A DNA stretch of 64,000 nt from Branchiostoma floridae (GCF_000003815.2 NC_049985.1:3298967-3362966); one strand, 5' to 3'; shown: positions 30,001-42,310, counted from the first letter of the stretch. Notes: generated by a model from the letters alone, not told the origin. A program made the numbers and translations.

Positions 30001-31151
30001 TAAGTAAATTAAAGGTTGAAAAAAAAAAAAAAACACAGCAGAGCTAGACCAACCTGTCTTCAACACTCTCTCTGGCGTTGGTTATCCTCGGACGAGTCAG
30101 CACTTCCCGTCAAACCAACAACCGTCCAGGAAGCAATCATTCCCTTCAGGATCAGTCTTTCTTTCGTTGTGCGGATTTTAGCACGATTTTCAGGGATGCT
30201 GTGACAGGACCGAGAGTCTTTAAACAGCCTTTTCGGTAATGATTTCGCATGGCACATCGAAATAATATTCTAAAGTGCTCTGTCGTACGACGTACAGACT
30301 AAGGTAGCAGGCAGAGCTGTACTCAGGTTCTTGCGCTGGGCGGAAGGAACGACGCATGGACAGACTCATCGGCGCCTTGGTCACTCGGAACTTGCGCAGT
30401 GTGGGTCTGCTGTTTGGCCAATGAAGTTAAGACACATGGTCTATGTGAATTCATTTTATTTCTTGGGAGGGTCTCGGCAGAGGTTAATGATTGACATGCA
30501 TAAACATGGCACTTTGGTCAGTCATATTTCCGTTGTTTCTTTAGTCTATTTCATAAAGTGAGTAATTCTCTTTCGTATAATATTATGCTTACTATAATTG
30601 TAAATTCACTGAACGATAAGCAATCCTGCTTACGCCAGTGGGTTGCAAAATAAAGTGCCAAGCTTACTCTGCTCAAGTCAAACATATAGATTCACTATAC
30701 CACCGCCCAGTCAACGTTATTAAAGACAGTATCTCACTGGACTGCGTCAAATGGCGGCAGGAATTTGCGCCAACTTTGGAATAAACGTAATGTCTAGTTG
30801 TCATATTAAGAATTCGTTTGTTCGTTCCTTCGTTCGTTCGGACTCTTTTTAATAGTGCCTAGTGGCACATATGGCAGCAGTTTTCCTTGCTGTTTCAATA
30901 GCAGGGCATATTTTTCAAGGGAGTCATATAATACCAATATTGTTATGATCCTCGGAGAAATCGTTGGAATGTATTACTCTTTACCGCTGATTTGAACGTT
31001 CACATCCGTGTATAAAACACCACACGATAGATTTGCTCCCTGCCTCGTTTGCAAATTACACGCTCTGAATGAGCGACGTCGCTCAAAGCAAGGACAAAGA
31101 AAGGTCCGAAGTGCCAACAAGAAGTTGGTGTGAATCAATAAACAGCCAACC
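27081..31151. other. Upstream flank of LRR-Ig gene 2 and intergenic
   Basis: No gene recognised. It holds the 28012-28800 repeats, the end of duplication unit 2 and short homopolymer and microsatellite runs (A-run near 30020, cgttcgttc near 30820). The small open frames at 30016-30561 have no recognisable feature. Confidence 0.5.
28012..28800. repeat. Three copies of a flank repeat upstream of LRR-Ig gene 2
   Basis: The segment agtgtcttttgaccagagag followed by agttgctcct, ttcttgtcctatgaagtcaa and aaacatagctag occurs at about 28018, 28433 and 28627. Copies 2 and 3 carry a further half (gggagaccaatctcg ... gcttagtcgtctctg). A diverged copy is at about 22490-22640 in the other duplication unit, so the element was present before the segmental duplication. 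Confidence 0.75.
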
Positions 31152-31170
31152 ATGCCGCCTAAACCCAAAG
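31152..31170 (+). CDS. Unknown gene, candidate exon 1
   Basis: ATG CCG CCT AAA CCC AAA G followed by donor gtacgt, encoding MPPKPK and ending in phase 1. The ATG context (accATGc) is acceptable. It is supported mainly because its phase fits the next two candidate exons. Confidence 0.4.
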
Positions 31171-31497
31171 GTACGTTGCTTCTTTCTTAGCCACTGTTGT
31201 AGCTTGTAAGAAATTTCATTATAAGTGTCTAAACCTTGTGTCAACTGTTGACAAGCCACAGTTGTTTTTCGCAGAGCTAGCGCTGTTTTCACTTAATCAC
31301 CGGGGTATAACATAGAATACCGTTACATCCTGTAAATAGTGCCCAAAATCCTGTCAATAGTGTAAAAAAGGAAAGGATGTTCCTGTCAATAGCATTGGCT
31401 ATATGATATACCTTACATCTAATGTACTAACGTCCTTGATTAGAGCAACAGGAATCTGACATCTGACCCCGCCCCCCTCCCCACGTAAACATTGCAG

Positions 31498-31653
31498 CAG
31501 ACGACGCGTTTATGGGAAAGACCTCAATCGCCCACGGAAAAGCCAGAGGGCGTTTATTCGCGTTTGGGTCGCACAGAAAGGCGATACGGAATGAAATACA
31601 AGACCCGGCTGTCAAGCCTGTGCTGCCACAAGGCCTGTCAAGTCAACACATCG
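31498..31653 (+). CDS. Unknown gene, candidate exon 2
   Basis: A pyrimidine-rich tract (ccccgcccccctcccc) and cattgcag precede it; a NAGNAG acceptor allows a start at 31498 or 31501, both phase 1. It encodes DDAFMGKTSIAHGKARGRLF and AFGSHRKAIRNEIQDP, ending SSQHI plus one base at donor G|gtacaa. The frame also runs through the intron, so length alone does not prove it. The basic, polar protein resembles no family I recognise. Confidence 0.5.
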
Positions 31654-31919
31654 GTACAAATTCAGGAAAATATGCGTCAAGAATTCCTGAAATTTTCGTC
31701 TGCCAGCTCCTCGTGCGTGGATACAATGGACGTGTGAAGAGGTGTCTTTCGAGATTTAGAATTATGCCTTTCTATATCATATGGAAGAAAAGCCAATATG
31801 TGTTTTTATCAAAGAAAAGGTTTAAATATTTTATTTTTTTCATAAAATGCAAATAATTTTTTGAAGTATATGAAAAGAATTGGGTATATTTTATGCATTA
31901 AACTGCTATTATTTGTCAG

Positions 31920-32032
31920 GCATTGAAATATCAAAATCGCAAACTGCCTTTCCTGCCGATGTGAGGGTGTTGGTCTGCTCGAGTTTTCACACCAACATTT
32001 GCAAAGAAAATCGATTTTATTCCCACATTCCG
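31920..32032 (+). CDS. Unknown gene, candidate exon 3
   Basis: Acceptor ctattatttgtcag and donor gtaagt are both good. Phase 1 in, phase 0 out. It encodes IEISKSQTAFPADVRVLVCS and SFHTNICKENRFYSHIP. Joined to exons 1-2 it gives about 96 residues (MPPKPK ... QHIGIEISKSQ...). Further exons were not identified; weak phase 0 possibilities exist at 32190-32198 and 32430-32459 but they are very short. Confidence 0.5.
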
Positions 32033-35000
32033 GTAAGTATGACCTTCTCAACAACATTGCAAGGTTAATCAAGATGTTTTGTTCAAGTAAGATTTGTTAT
32101 GAAACCGTTGTGTGGATTCATAACATTGCAGTAAACGATTATTCAAGGCGGACTGTGAAATTTTGTAACTTGCTAACGGCTGTCAACAGATGCACGGCGT
32201 AAGTTTGACGCCCTCTCACGTAACCATGTCATAAACTCGGCTGTTAATGATCACATTAGCTGCTGCAGGTAGTTATACAGGGCACTCCAAACAGAGTATT
32301 GTTGTTTTTACTTCTGTATGGTACAATTGTTCTCGATCATAATATGTGGAGTATAAGCTTCGCCTAGCGACTTGTAACAGAGTTGCCACACTGTGATACT
32401 GTAACTCGAGAGTTCCAGCTGTTTTAGTGCCGGATGTCTCAAAGCATCTGCGTGGATGTAAGTTTTGCACAACTACTGTGAATGTTGTTACCCATTGGAA
32501 AATTTTAAAATCAAAATATATTATGGGAAGACTTTCTTACAAAAACGTTTGTCTCACATCAACACTATTAGTAGAATTGACAATCAGTTTTGGAGAAAAG
32601 CAAATAACTTTTATAAAGGGTCCATGTAACGTTTAAACGTCATCGTAAGAAAAGTTGCAATTTTTTGTCATTTTTTTATATTATGAGTTGAATCTATCTT
32701 ATTACACAGCACAGCGATATCCATAACATATGAATGTTACTTGGGAACATCTTGAACATCTTTGAGTTGTCTGCCATTTTATCCAACTTACTGATGCTTC
32801 GAATGTGACAAAAACGCAAATATGTTGAAAATGAATTAGACGTATCAATCTGACTTGAGATTTTAAAACACAGAACATTTTTTTTCTTTTGGCGCCAAAA
32901 TTTTAGTCCATTTTCACTGGGTATTGGGGTTATATAGAAAAAAACGTCTTTTGGAAGATTCGAGGTTGCTGATTCAGATGGCGGACATGACATCATTTTC
33001 TGACATAATTTGGACATCAATATCGTTGCCTTTGCAACAGAAGTCTTGGCAGACTGTAATATGAATAAGACACCCTTATTATTAATATTAGTCAACATTT
33101 TGTTTAATACCTTTAAGTATAATTGAAATACCCTATATAGAAGATTTTAGCCAATGAGATAACATATAACATTATGACATCATAATAATGTTATATCACA
33201 TCACAATGATACCAATGTTGCAGAAAAGATAAAACTTTACAAGCTTATCATCCCCTGAAATTTTGTGATGGTAAGCCAAGCCGTTTTGAAATTACGAAGG
33301 GGGGGTCTAGATAGGCTTAATGTTTGTGTTACAGATTCAATGTGAGATTCAGAGGAAACAGAACAATATCTGACCAATGTTTTGGTGCACTGGTGTGTAA
33401 TAAAATAAAACAAAGTAGAATATCTGTATTCAGCAAAATATACCAGTAATTTGGAAAAGTAGTTTCTCCTCTCGCCACAGTGGAACGAAGAAACATTTAA
33501 AACAAGTTGACAAATGATGTTCAATTGCCCTGATAACTATCACTAGAAAAGACACGTAATAAACATTGTGCTGGCTCTATCGGCAATGTTAAGACGTTTA
33601 GCGTACCACCAGAGATTTTATCGGTGGCCGACTGTGGGCACTGTAAACATACTTGTAGCTGTCTGCTCCTCCCTGTCTAACAGCTGTCCCGGCTGGACAG
33701 CATAGCCTCTGGAACAGGCTCTACAAGTTGGGCTTTTTTATGTTGTCAATAATTTGCCAGTTGATCATCAAGGAACAAAAAGAATAAGTACGGGCTTTTC
33801 AAAATTTACTGTTTTCATAATTGCAGCTTCGTTCTGATGGTATATTTGCTACTAGTGGATTGTTAAAACATGGGAGCAATCAGACAACAGTACAAAAATA
33901 GTAGAAGGTATGATGTGTAAATATGTTTAATTCTCAATAACAGTCGATGTATTTTTTTAGCTGTAGTGGCAAAGTGAATGATTTGAAAATGTTAAGTTTG
34001 CTTGACGTATACTGTGGATGTCAGAGTAATTCTTGATCCAATTTAGGGAGTCCTGCTAGTCTTTAATATACAAATGTGTATCTTTGGGTACCGAATAAGC
34101 CCCCATAGTGTAATTGATGTAAACAGCTACATGTAAACGGTACATATCAAAATGCGCCTGGAGGCCGGTTTGGAGGCTAGACATATCCCACCCGCACATG
34201 CTGATGTAAACTATCTGACAGGATGACTATATTTAGCCTGGCTTGACTCTCATACCCCCTTCTTCCTGCACAGCCTCATAGGATGAACATTTGGCAGTGA
34301 GATATCAGTGAGTGTCAACTAACCGTTTATCCTGTTGTATTGTTTAAAACAACATAGTTTCTTAGACTATAGTGCAAAACTTGATAACCCAGCTACCAGC
34401 TGGGTGCAGGTATGTACTTCAAACCTGCTTTCTGTATATGATAGAAACGTTTTCAGGAAGTCGTACATTGTATAGGACGTTTTGAGACAAGCATGGCTGC
34501 TGTCCAGGCTTTTTTACTGCGATCTTTCACCTCAGGGTTCATTAGATTATCCTTTGTCTGACATACTTCATATTTATCATGCGTGAGGCAACCCCAATGT
34601 AATTTGTTTGTTCTTTGACATTTTTGTGTAAAAATCTAGCAAAATGACATCATGAAAACAGTAGGCTGGGGTGAAAACTTGTACATACTGTATCTGACTT
34701 TGTTACTCCCTCAAACTGTGTGACACTCCCCTCAGATTCTGTTTTAATGTTGATGTTCTATCACATGTTAAAGCATTATTTTTTGAAATCCAAGAACGAA
34801 GTCTCATTTCCTTAGACTTAAATTTTATAATTGTCAAGCAATGTTGGCAATATTACTCTCTCCCAGTCTGTATCAAATGCAATAAGTTATGGACTCAATT
34901 GAATCCTTTCCACTATAAGGATTCAATAACGCACTCCATAAAACTGTCCATAAAAATTATGTACACAACAACGTCACACATACGTGATTATGCCATCAAG

Positions 35001-35825
35001 TAGTGGAGATGAGATGATCGACATGAATTGAAATGGAAACTAAGTTGTATACCAGGGGTCAGAGATTCGGGGGACCTTTCAGTTCAAATGTTAAGTGGGG
35101 CGATTCCCTCACGTCTGTCCAGCTGCAATAACATTAACGATACATAACCTGAGTGCCTGCTGCATACCTGATGTTAGATTAGCCATGTCATCTCAGTTTC
35201 ACTCACTCAAGGATGTAAACATGGGTGTTGTGGGCTCTTGTGCTGTAGCATAGGAATTTATTTTATACATCATGAGGTTCTTCTGTTAGCAAACAATATG
35301 AGTTATAAACGTTTACATCATTGTAAACGTTTACCTTTCTTAAAGGTAAGGGATGGTCAGAAATAATTGCATGCTCTGCCCCACTTATAAGTCTTTGTTT
35401 CGCAAACATTTGATGAAAACAAAAGGATAGGGATAAAATTTGCGTCTAATCACATTCACTCCTAGAAACTGTTTGCAGCAAAGTGTAGACTCTGTGTTCA
35501 TGTTTTCATGAGCATTTAAGCAATATTTTCTTAAATCTAAAAAGCAACACATTAAATCTGTACTCCAGTTACTGTATATTAACATATCTTGAGTTCTCAT
35601 CCTTAGTCTTGACTATTTTGCTTTTTGATTTCACAATAAAGCTTAAATTTAATATCGTAACTGTGGCTCAACTGTTATCTAAAGAATGCTATGGTTGACA
35701 GAGATGTCTGGAAAGAGAGGGTGGAACTGGTCAGGGCAATCCACCTGTGATGATGATGATGATTGTGTTATCTCTTGTAGCTCACTGTGTGTTATTTCTT
35801 GTCCTCCACTCTCCAGCAGTCTAAG
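32033..35825. other. Intergenic or intronic, nothing firm
   Basis: AT-rich with scattered short frames and no domain. A short exon-like string near 33683-33735 lacks a donor. Just before the TRIM gene, tccactctccag at 35804-35815 is a plausible 5' UTR splice acceptor. Confidence 0.45.
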
Positions 35826-36252
35826 ATGGCGTCGGCAACAGACCGGAGCAGCCCGTCGGCGGGTGACATCAACCTGACCTGTCCGCTGTGCGAGCAGCAC
35901 TACAAGAAACCCAAAGTCCTGTCCTGCCTGCACTCCTTCTGCCAGGCCTGCCTGGACAAGCAGCTCCAGAAGGAACCCGGCACCGCCCTCGCTTGCGACG
36001 TCTGCGAACAGGAGACCTCGCTCCCCTCGCAGGGGCTCTCCGGCCTTCCCGACGACTTCGTGGCCAGGAACCTCCTAGAAAACATCCTCCTCAGCTCGGC
36101 TAACATCGTCTGCACCAGTTGTACCAGCAAGTCTGCCGCGGTGTCGCGCTGCATGGAGTGTGCCAGCTACATCTGTCCTAACTGCGTGTCCGCCCACAAC
36201 TGGATGCTCTGTTTTCAGAACCACCACGTGGTCCCCCTGGAGGAGCTGCAGG
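35826..36252 (+). CDS. TRIM-NHL exon 1: RING and B-box 1
   Basis: Ends CAG G|GTATGT in phase 1. It encodes MASATDRSS, the complete RING finger and B-box 1 to VVPLEELQ. The frame stays open into the intron, which is why a longer open frame exists to 36476. Confidence 0.88.
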
Positions 36253-39200
36253 GTATGTGTGTTTCTTATTTTGTTCTGGGTAATATCATATGCCAGCTGC
36301 TATCTATTCTTAGTCCATTGTTAGATCGTATTTTTTTCAGTTTTTCATCTTTTGTATCTACTTTAGTTGATTTTCTTATCAATAATTTATGTCTAGTTGC
36401 TAAATTAGAGGTTCAAAATTGGTTCAAGATTGGTCTCGTAATACTCCAGCACTTTCTATCTTGTACACAGAATTAAATGTTGGCTTGTGATCTTAATCTG
36501 TGTGAATCCAGTTTATCTGAATAATCTGAGAACTAACAACTAAAATTGATGCAGTCTAAGTAATATGGTATGCATGTCAATATAGGGTTAGTGACCTGCT
36601 GCAATTAAGCCCTACCTATTGTAAGCTTCTCACATTTCAGCCCCTGGCTGCGAAGAGAGAGTAGTCGCAACCCCCTCCCCACAATAATGAATAACAAACT
36701 GTCTGGTGTTTTTTTTAGGTACTGCAGGCAGGAGTGCCCTACAGAGACCAGTGTTCTGCACCACCCACCAGGGAGAGCCGCTCAAGTTCTACTGCAACAC
36801 CTGCCAGGTCCCCATCTGTAAGGAGTGCACCGTGCTGGACCACGCCATCACCTCCCACAACTACGTCTACCTCACCGACCAGAACGTGGCGCTGGGCAAC
36901 GGGCTGCAGACGCTGGTTGAACAGGGCAAGGAGAAGGCAGACAGTCTCAAGAAAAAGCAGGCGGCCTTGCAGGATTCTGCTGTGCAGATCGAGAAGCAAG
37001 GCGAGGAGGTTTGTTTGTTTATTTCTATCACAAATGTCATTAATTTGTTTAAGTTATACTGTTCATTTCTTTGTCAGTTCTATAAACAAGAGTTGATTGG
37101 TACAGTTGATTAGCAGGTACACTAATAACTAGATACAAATTCAGCTACCACCAGTTTTGTAAGGGTCTTTTTGTGACTATTTTAGACTGAATCCAATTCC
37201 CAAGGTGTATTTTGAAAACGGAAGGTAAGGTTGATTTCATTTCAGGTCATACAGCAGATCAACGAGACGATAGCCGACTTAAATACAGTCCTCGAACAAT
37301 GCAAGGAAGAGCTGGTGGAAGAGCTGAATGACTGGATGGCCGGGAAGCAGGAGTCGCTGAACCAGCTGCAGTCTCACATCCAGGACACCGTCGACAAGAT
37401 TAACCACGGGTGCAAGTTCACGGACAATCTCCTCAGGCAGGGCAGCCACGTGGAGATCCTCTCGCTCAAGTGTCAGGTGGAGACGCAGCTGCAATCCCTC
37501 CTGAGGTTTAACCCCCAGCACAGGGCAGAGATACAGTTCAGGGTGAACGCTGATCTGCTGGAGCTCATTGAGAAGGGGTCTATCGGGTCCTTGAAGAGTG
37601 ACGACCACGATAATGTGACGCAGCAGCTCGCTAGCGAGGAAGCCAGTCCAAACGAGAACGAAAACAGCCCGTCCAGAGGGTCATCGTACTACTCAGAGTC
37701 GGGGTTCAGCGATGGGTCGGGGGGTGGAAAGTCAGGGTCAAAGGTTGCAGGAGATGTTGGCAACGCTGGTGCGGAGTCGGCGCCAGAGCTGCCACCCAAG
37801 GGAGCACAGCGGCTCCCGTTCGAGAAGACCAGAACTTTCTCCATCCATGACACCCCAGAGGAGATCGTCATTCCGCCTCAAGATGATAGCGAGGAGGATG
37901 GAGAAAGCGTGGAAAGAAGGACGGGCTCAAAATCCCGCATCCCCGACGACCGGCGCCAAACCTTCATCCTCAAGGACTCAAACCAGGTCGACGACCTCAT
38001 TCCAGTCGTTGGAGACAACAACGGGAACCGCTTCAAGGCAAACTCGCCAACGGGGTCGTTCAGAGGAGGGAGGGGGTCATCAAACCCGGACCTACCACCC
38101 CGACCCCCTCCCAGAGCTCCCACGGGGATGCAGAGGAAGCAAAACTACCAAAACGGCGGATACAAGACCCACAACTATTCTCACAGTGTCAGCATGTCGT
38201 TGGAGTACCAGCTCGGCGGTTATGGCCAGTCCCCTGGCCTCTTCAACCAGACCGGCGGCATCGTGGTGAGCAGGTATGGAGACATGTACGTGGCCGACCA
38301 GGGAAACCACAGGATTCAGGTCTTCGACAGTCGCGGGAACTTCAAGTTCCAGTTCGGTCGAGAAGGTAACTTTGGGCTTGGGTGTTTTAGATCAGTCTGT
38401 CATTATCCTCCTTCAATCTGCTTGTTTAAAGTTTGTGATTTTAGAATACTTATATGGTCAAGATTGTCATAAATTGCCTTAGAAGTCAATGCCTAAGAAG
38501 TCAACATATTGACCATTTCCAACTTCTGTCTTGCATATTACCTTTTAAAAGTATGCAATTCATCCAGCAATATATTTTTCAAAGCTGATTATAACGGACC
38601 ATTTATCAATTTATTAATTCAAGGGAAATTTGATGGCTGCTTGGTGTACCCAAACCACTTGGCGATAACTCCAGATGGCAACATCGCAGTCAACGATCCT
38701 GGCAACCGCAGAGTACAGATCTTTGCCCCGAACGGGGACTACTTGGGAAAGTTTAGCGTGGCGCACATCAAAGGAGTGAAGGACATAACGGTTAGTCACG
38801 AGGGACAGGTGTTGGTGCTGGACCACAACGCCAAGTGTGTTCACGTCTTCAACCAGCACGGGAACCTGCTGCAGAAGCTGGACCTGTACAAGCAGCTGCG
38901 CCTCCCGACCTGTATTGCCACCACGTGGACAGGTTTGTTTGTTTGTGTGCTTGCATTGTGTTTGTTTTGGATTGAGTTTATTCAGTGGAAGGCCTAGAGA
39001 ACACTTCTAGGCACTGAACTGTTTGTTTGTTTGTTTTACAATCACCTTGATTGTGGCAATGAAGGATATTTTATCAAGGTGTCATGCGTTTTACAAAACG
39101 CTTAAGCCGCATTGGGCTTATAACACACACAACAACATTTAATATGTCTTGTATGTCTTGTAATATTGGTTTGTGGACTTTGCTTCCCTCCTCTGTCCTT

Positions 39201-39553
39201 CAGGTGATGTCATCGTGGCCGACCGCAACCCCCACAGCATCAAGATCTTCGACCGGCGGGGAAACTTCCTGAAGCAGATTCCTGTGAAGGGGTTCGGCTA
39301 CTCCCCCGTGCGGCTGTGTGTGGACGCGCAGCAGAACCTGGTGGCCCTGCACCACAGCTACGGCTACTTCCACATCACCGTGTTCCGCCCCGACGGGTCC
39401 ACGCTCGTCACCTCTCAGGGAATGAAGAAGATGTTCTACGATTTTGACATGACGCCCGATGGACATCCGGTTGTCACGACAACGGACGAACACACAGTGT
39501 TGTACTTCAGCCAACTGGTCAGGACAGGCAGTAAGGATAAATTCCAACTGTAA
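35826..39553 (+). CDS. TRIM-NHL protein (RING, two B-boxes, coiled coil, six NHL repeats)
   Basis: Five exons: 35826-36252, 36719-37008, 37246-38365, 38624-38932, 39204-39553, about 831 aa. RING at about 19-66 (CPLC ... CLHSFCQACLDK ... CDVC), B-box 1 at about 96-136 (CTSC ... CMEC ... CPNC ... HH), B-box 2 at about 155-195 (FCTTHQGEPLKFYCNTC ... CKEC), coiled coil to about 320, a disordered Ser/Pro/Asp-rich linker of about 170 residues, then six NHL repeats to the C-terminus (first YGDMYVADQGNHRIQVFD). The RING predicts E3 ubiquitin ligase activity; in known relatives the NHL propeller binds RNA or protein. Two B-boxes with NHL point to TRIM71/TRIM56-type relatives rather than TRIM2/3. No filamin domain is visible. 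The Met at 35787 is in frame but lies before a likely splice site; 35826 (aagATGg) is preferred. Confidence 0.9.
36719..37008 (+). CDS. TRIM-NHL exon 2: B-box 2 and start of coiled coil
   Basis: The acceptor is ggtgttttttttag; GT completes Gly with the previous G. It encodes TAGRSALQRPVFCTTHQGEP through VQIEKQGEE and ends in phase 0 at donor GAG|gtttgt. A second acceptor eight bases on (tactgcag) would also preserve phase only if offset, so the first is preferred. Confidence 0.85.
37246..38365 (+). CDS. TRIM-NHL exon 3: coiled coil, linker and first NHL repeat
   Basis: Acceptor gatttcatttcag, phase 0. It encodes the coiled coil (VIQQINETIADLNTVLEQC...), an acidic and Ser/Pro-rich linker with a proline run (DLPPRPPPRAP) and the first NHL repeat, ending GRE plus G at donor gtaact. 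DLPPRPPPRAP is a candidate SH3-binding site (inference). Confidence 0.9.
38624..38932 (+). CDS. TRIM-NHL exon 4: NHL repeats 2 and 3
   Basis: Acceptor ttaattcaag, phase 1 in; donor ACAG|gtttgt, phase 1 out. It encodes KFDGCLVYPNHLAITPDGN, PGNRRVQIFAPNGDYLGKF and DHNAKCVHVFNQHGNLLQKL. Confidence 0.88.
39204..39553 (+). CDS. TRIM-NHL exon 5: NHL repeats 4 to 6 and stop
   Basis: Acceptor ctctgtccttcag. It encodes DVIVADRNPHSIKIFDRRGN and the last blades, ending SKDKFQL and TAA at 39551. The end of the propeller is at the very C-terminus, usual for TRIM-NHL proteins. Confidence 0.9.
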
Positions 39554-39589
39554 CTTATAAGAAACATGAACTCCAAAATGGATGAAGGA

Positions 39590-39795
39590 GTGAAAACTTT
39601 GTTGCTGTCGTCAAGGACATCATGCCATTGTGCCAACTTGGGAAACTTTGCCCTGCATTTTTTTGTGGAAAAAATTAAAGTTGGGACACCAGAAAGCCTG
39701 AAAACTTTGTTGTCATCATCAAGGACATCAGGCCAACTCTGTGCTAACTCGGGAAAACTTTGCCTCTTAATTTTTTGTGGAAAAAAATGGACACC
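39590..39795 (+). repeat. Direct repeat in the TRIM-NHL 3' UTR
   Basis: gaaaactttgttgctgtcgt ... gtggaaaaaat at 39590-39680 is repeated with changes at 39698-39790 (gaaaactttgttgtcatcat ... gtggaaaaaaa). Two copies of about 105 bp follow the stop directly. Confidence 0.75.
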
Positions 39796-42310
39796 AGTAG
39801 GCCTGGAGCTGACTTTACAAACAGAACTTTTAAACCGTCGTAGGTGTGTGGAAAAAAGTCCATGTGTTGCAGTAGTAGGTAGGTGGGACAGATTGGTTGG
39901 TTCAGTTTTGTTCAATGTTCAAGTTTTACAATTTGCTGCATACTGTTGTTACTGGTGTCTATCTGTGTTTATTTTTTTATAAGGGGTAAAACTTGAACTT
40001 GGTTTGAAGAATCATATTTATTTGGTTGTTTTGATCTTAGTTCAAGTTTTTACATTGTTGCATTCTTACTACATTTCTACAAGTTTGTTTTTATGCAGTT
40101 TGATTTTTCATGGAGGAAAAATTCGGTGTGACAAGTGTGCACTCTAAGTTGCGACTTTCTTCATGAACAAAATCACCATAATGAATGATATGATTCACAA
40201 TTTTATAAGTCAGACAAAGAAGAAAGACGTGCAACATTTGCTGTCCTTAAATTTGTAATATCATCACATACTGGATTCAGTCACAGTTCACAGTTGCATT
40301 AGTTTATAACCGTGCATAGCTGATATTCTTCTGAGCTTTATTCTTTACTTGCCACCTGTAAGAGGGTTAGCAAGCCAAGTGACGCATTTCTGACATACAT
40401 CTCCCTTTCCACAAGTGACCTTTGACATTTTGAGAAATAGGATTGGCTTCGAATTAGGATAACTGTCTCATAAGCTAACCAGCTTAGAAAAGCAGTTTTC
40501 TACTTCTCTTCAAGGAGAGGATGAGTCTGTAATAATCTTCTTTTGGAGTTCGCTTCAGATTTAAACTCAAATGTTTGATTTTGTGCCTGTAAATTTCATA
40601 ACACCTCAGTTACAGGAATGTGAATGATCTAGTGGTGGCATAGTTGATGGTGCATTGTTCAGACCCAAAGGTATAAGTTTGTCTGTTAAAGAATATTTTG
40701 CTATGTAAATGAAATAATTTGATTACTATCAGATCTACAAGGGTTTTGGATAGCATTTTATTACTTTTTGCCACCTAAATGTACCAGTTGTAAGGATAAC
40801 ACTTACTACCAGGCTAGCTGACCTCCTGGGGTGTAAGGAAGATTATTTCTCTTAATCATGAGCAGTACACGTTTCTGCTTTAAGCCATACAACTGAAGGA
40901 AAGCCACAAAATTCAATTTATAGGCAGTTGAAAGTCTAACCCTCTTACCTTTGATAAACCCTTTACTTAATATGCATTAGTAGGACTAGGGCAGATCGGG
41001 GAAATTGGAACAAAATTTCAGCTCAATTCAAGAAATAATCCCAGACCTTAACAGCCGTGCCTTTTGCAATGCAAAACTGTCTTCCAGGAGAAGATTTATA
41101 TTCTTTTTAAGTCTTAAGAAACAGTAAGACTTACGTACTTCTCAGAACAGTTTGAGTTGCGGTAAGATCACACCAGTTTGATTTCTTGATTCTCAGAAGT
41201 GATATTTTTATATAGAATTTTAGCAAGAGGAAATCACAAATACTGAAGACTGGATGGAAAACTTACACCTGTCTCATGTTGGTATTGCAATATAAATTAT
41301 TTTCTAAATCTGAGAACCAAGGAATTGTATTGATGTGGACTAGTCTAGGAGGTTCCTTGGTAAGAGGATCAGTGGCAGTGTGGGCAGGGATAGGTGTATT
41401 ACTGTGCATCTTCACCCACTAATCAGATTGCTAAAGCTTAGCCCTTAAGGCAGACCTTTTGATAGTGACAAAGCTGTCAAAAGTTTTAGAATGTCAATTT
41501 CGTCTGGAAATAAGGAGATTTTGGAGACTGATTTTTGAAGTTGAGGGTTGCTTAATGTATGTTAGTTATTTTTTATTTTTTGGTGGAAGGAGACACATAT
41601 ACAATGCTTGTGAGTTGAAATTTGACTAAAATCAGAGTACCAAAGGAAAAACTTCTAGAAAGTTGAATGGGATGGATGATAAAGGTGGTTATGCTGGAGG
41701 AAAATGTATTGAGAATTAATTTTAAGTTTTATTTCTCGTCTGTAACTATGGAAGACTTGAAAAAAATGTATGTGGGACAAATAAGGAAAGGAAAGGAAGG
41801 CAAGAAATGACTTTTTATGGCTTTTAGTGGAAAGAAGTTTTAAAAGTTTAAAAGCATTGAAATTAATTAGATAAACACTTTTCTTCAAAGTTAATGCTTT
41901 GAGATATGTTAATCACATAAAAATTTAGATGGTACACTTTTCATGATGTTGAAAAAGTGGAGGAAGAAAGAACTTACAAACAAAAATGTTTGTATGATTA
42001 AACTAAGAGGTTACGGGTGTGAAATGATTTAGAGTATGAGGAGTTGATATTGTAGCATGCAATTATGATATAATCTTTTAGCAACTAGAGAAGTTTTGAA
42101 GTGTGGAAGCTTGTCGCAAGGAAAAGGAAGGTGGAACTTTTTGAAAAGGGGTTGTGAGGTTTGAGAGGGGAAAGTAAAAAGGAGGGAGCTTAGACTGATG
42201 TTGGTATTGATATTAATTTTTATGGAAATAAATAGTGTGCTTTGATAGTATGAAATATGAAAGGCATGGAAAGTGCATTTGAAAAAGATGAGAGGTAGAA
42301 GGCTTTGTAA

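Larger units (their letters stand above)
23815..30490. repeat. Segmental duplication, unit 2 (with LRR-Ig gene 2)
   Basis: Collinear with 16880-23350, in direct orientation. Both start with a gataat(a)ggtagt-type segment near a tgatgcaat motif and end near a 'cagtgnggnntgctgtttggcc' stretch. It contains an LRR-Ig gene with fewer LRRs and a shorter tail than unit 1. Confidence 0.75.

Noticed and set aside
32190-32198. 9-bp microexon (ATGCACGGC) between acceptor-like and donor-like sites
   Set aside because: It is in phase with candidate exon 3 at 31920, but so short that chance agreement cannot be excluded without transcripts.
33683-33735. Exon-like string after cctgtctaacag
   Set aside because: No donor in a usable frame and no recognisable peptide.
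37712-38269. 185-codon frame overlapping TRIM exon 3
   Set aside because: Alternative-frame shadow in a GC-rich coding exon.
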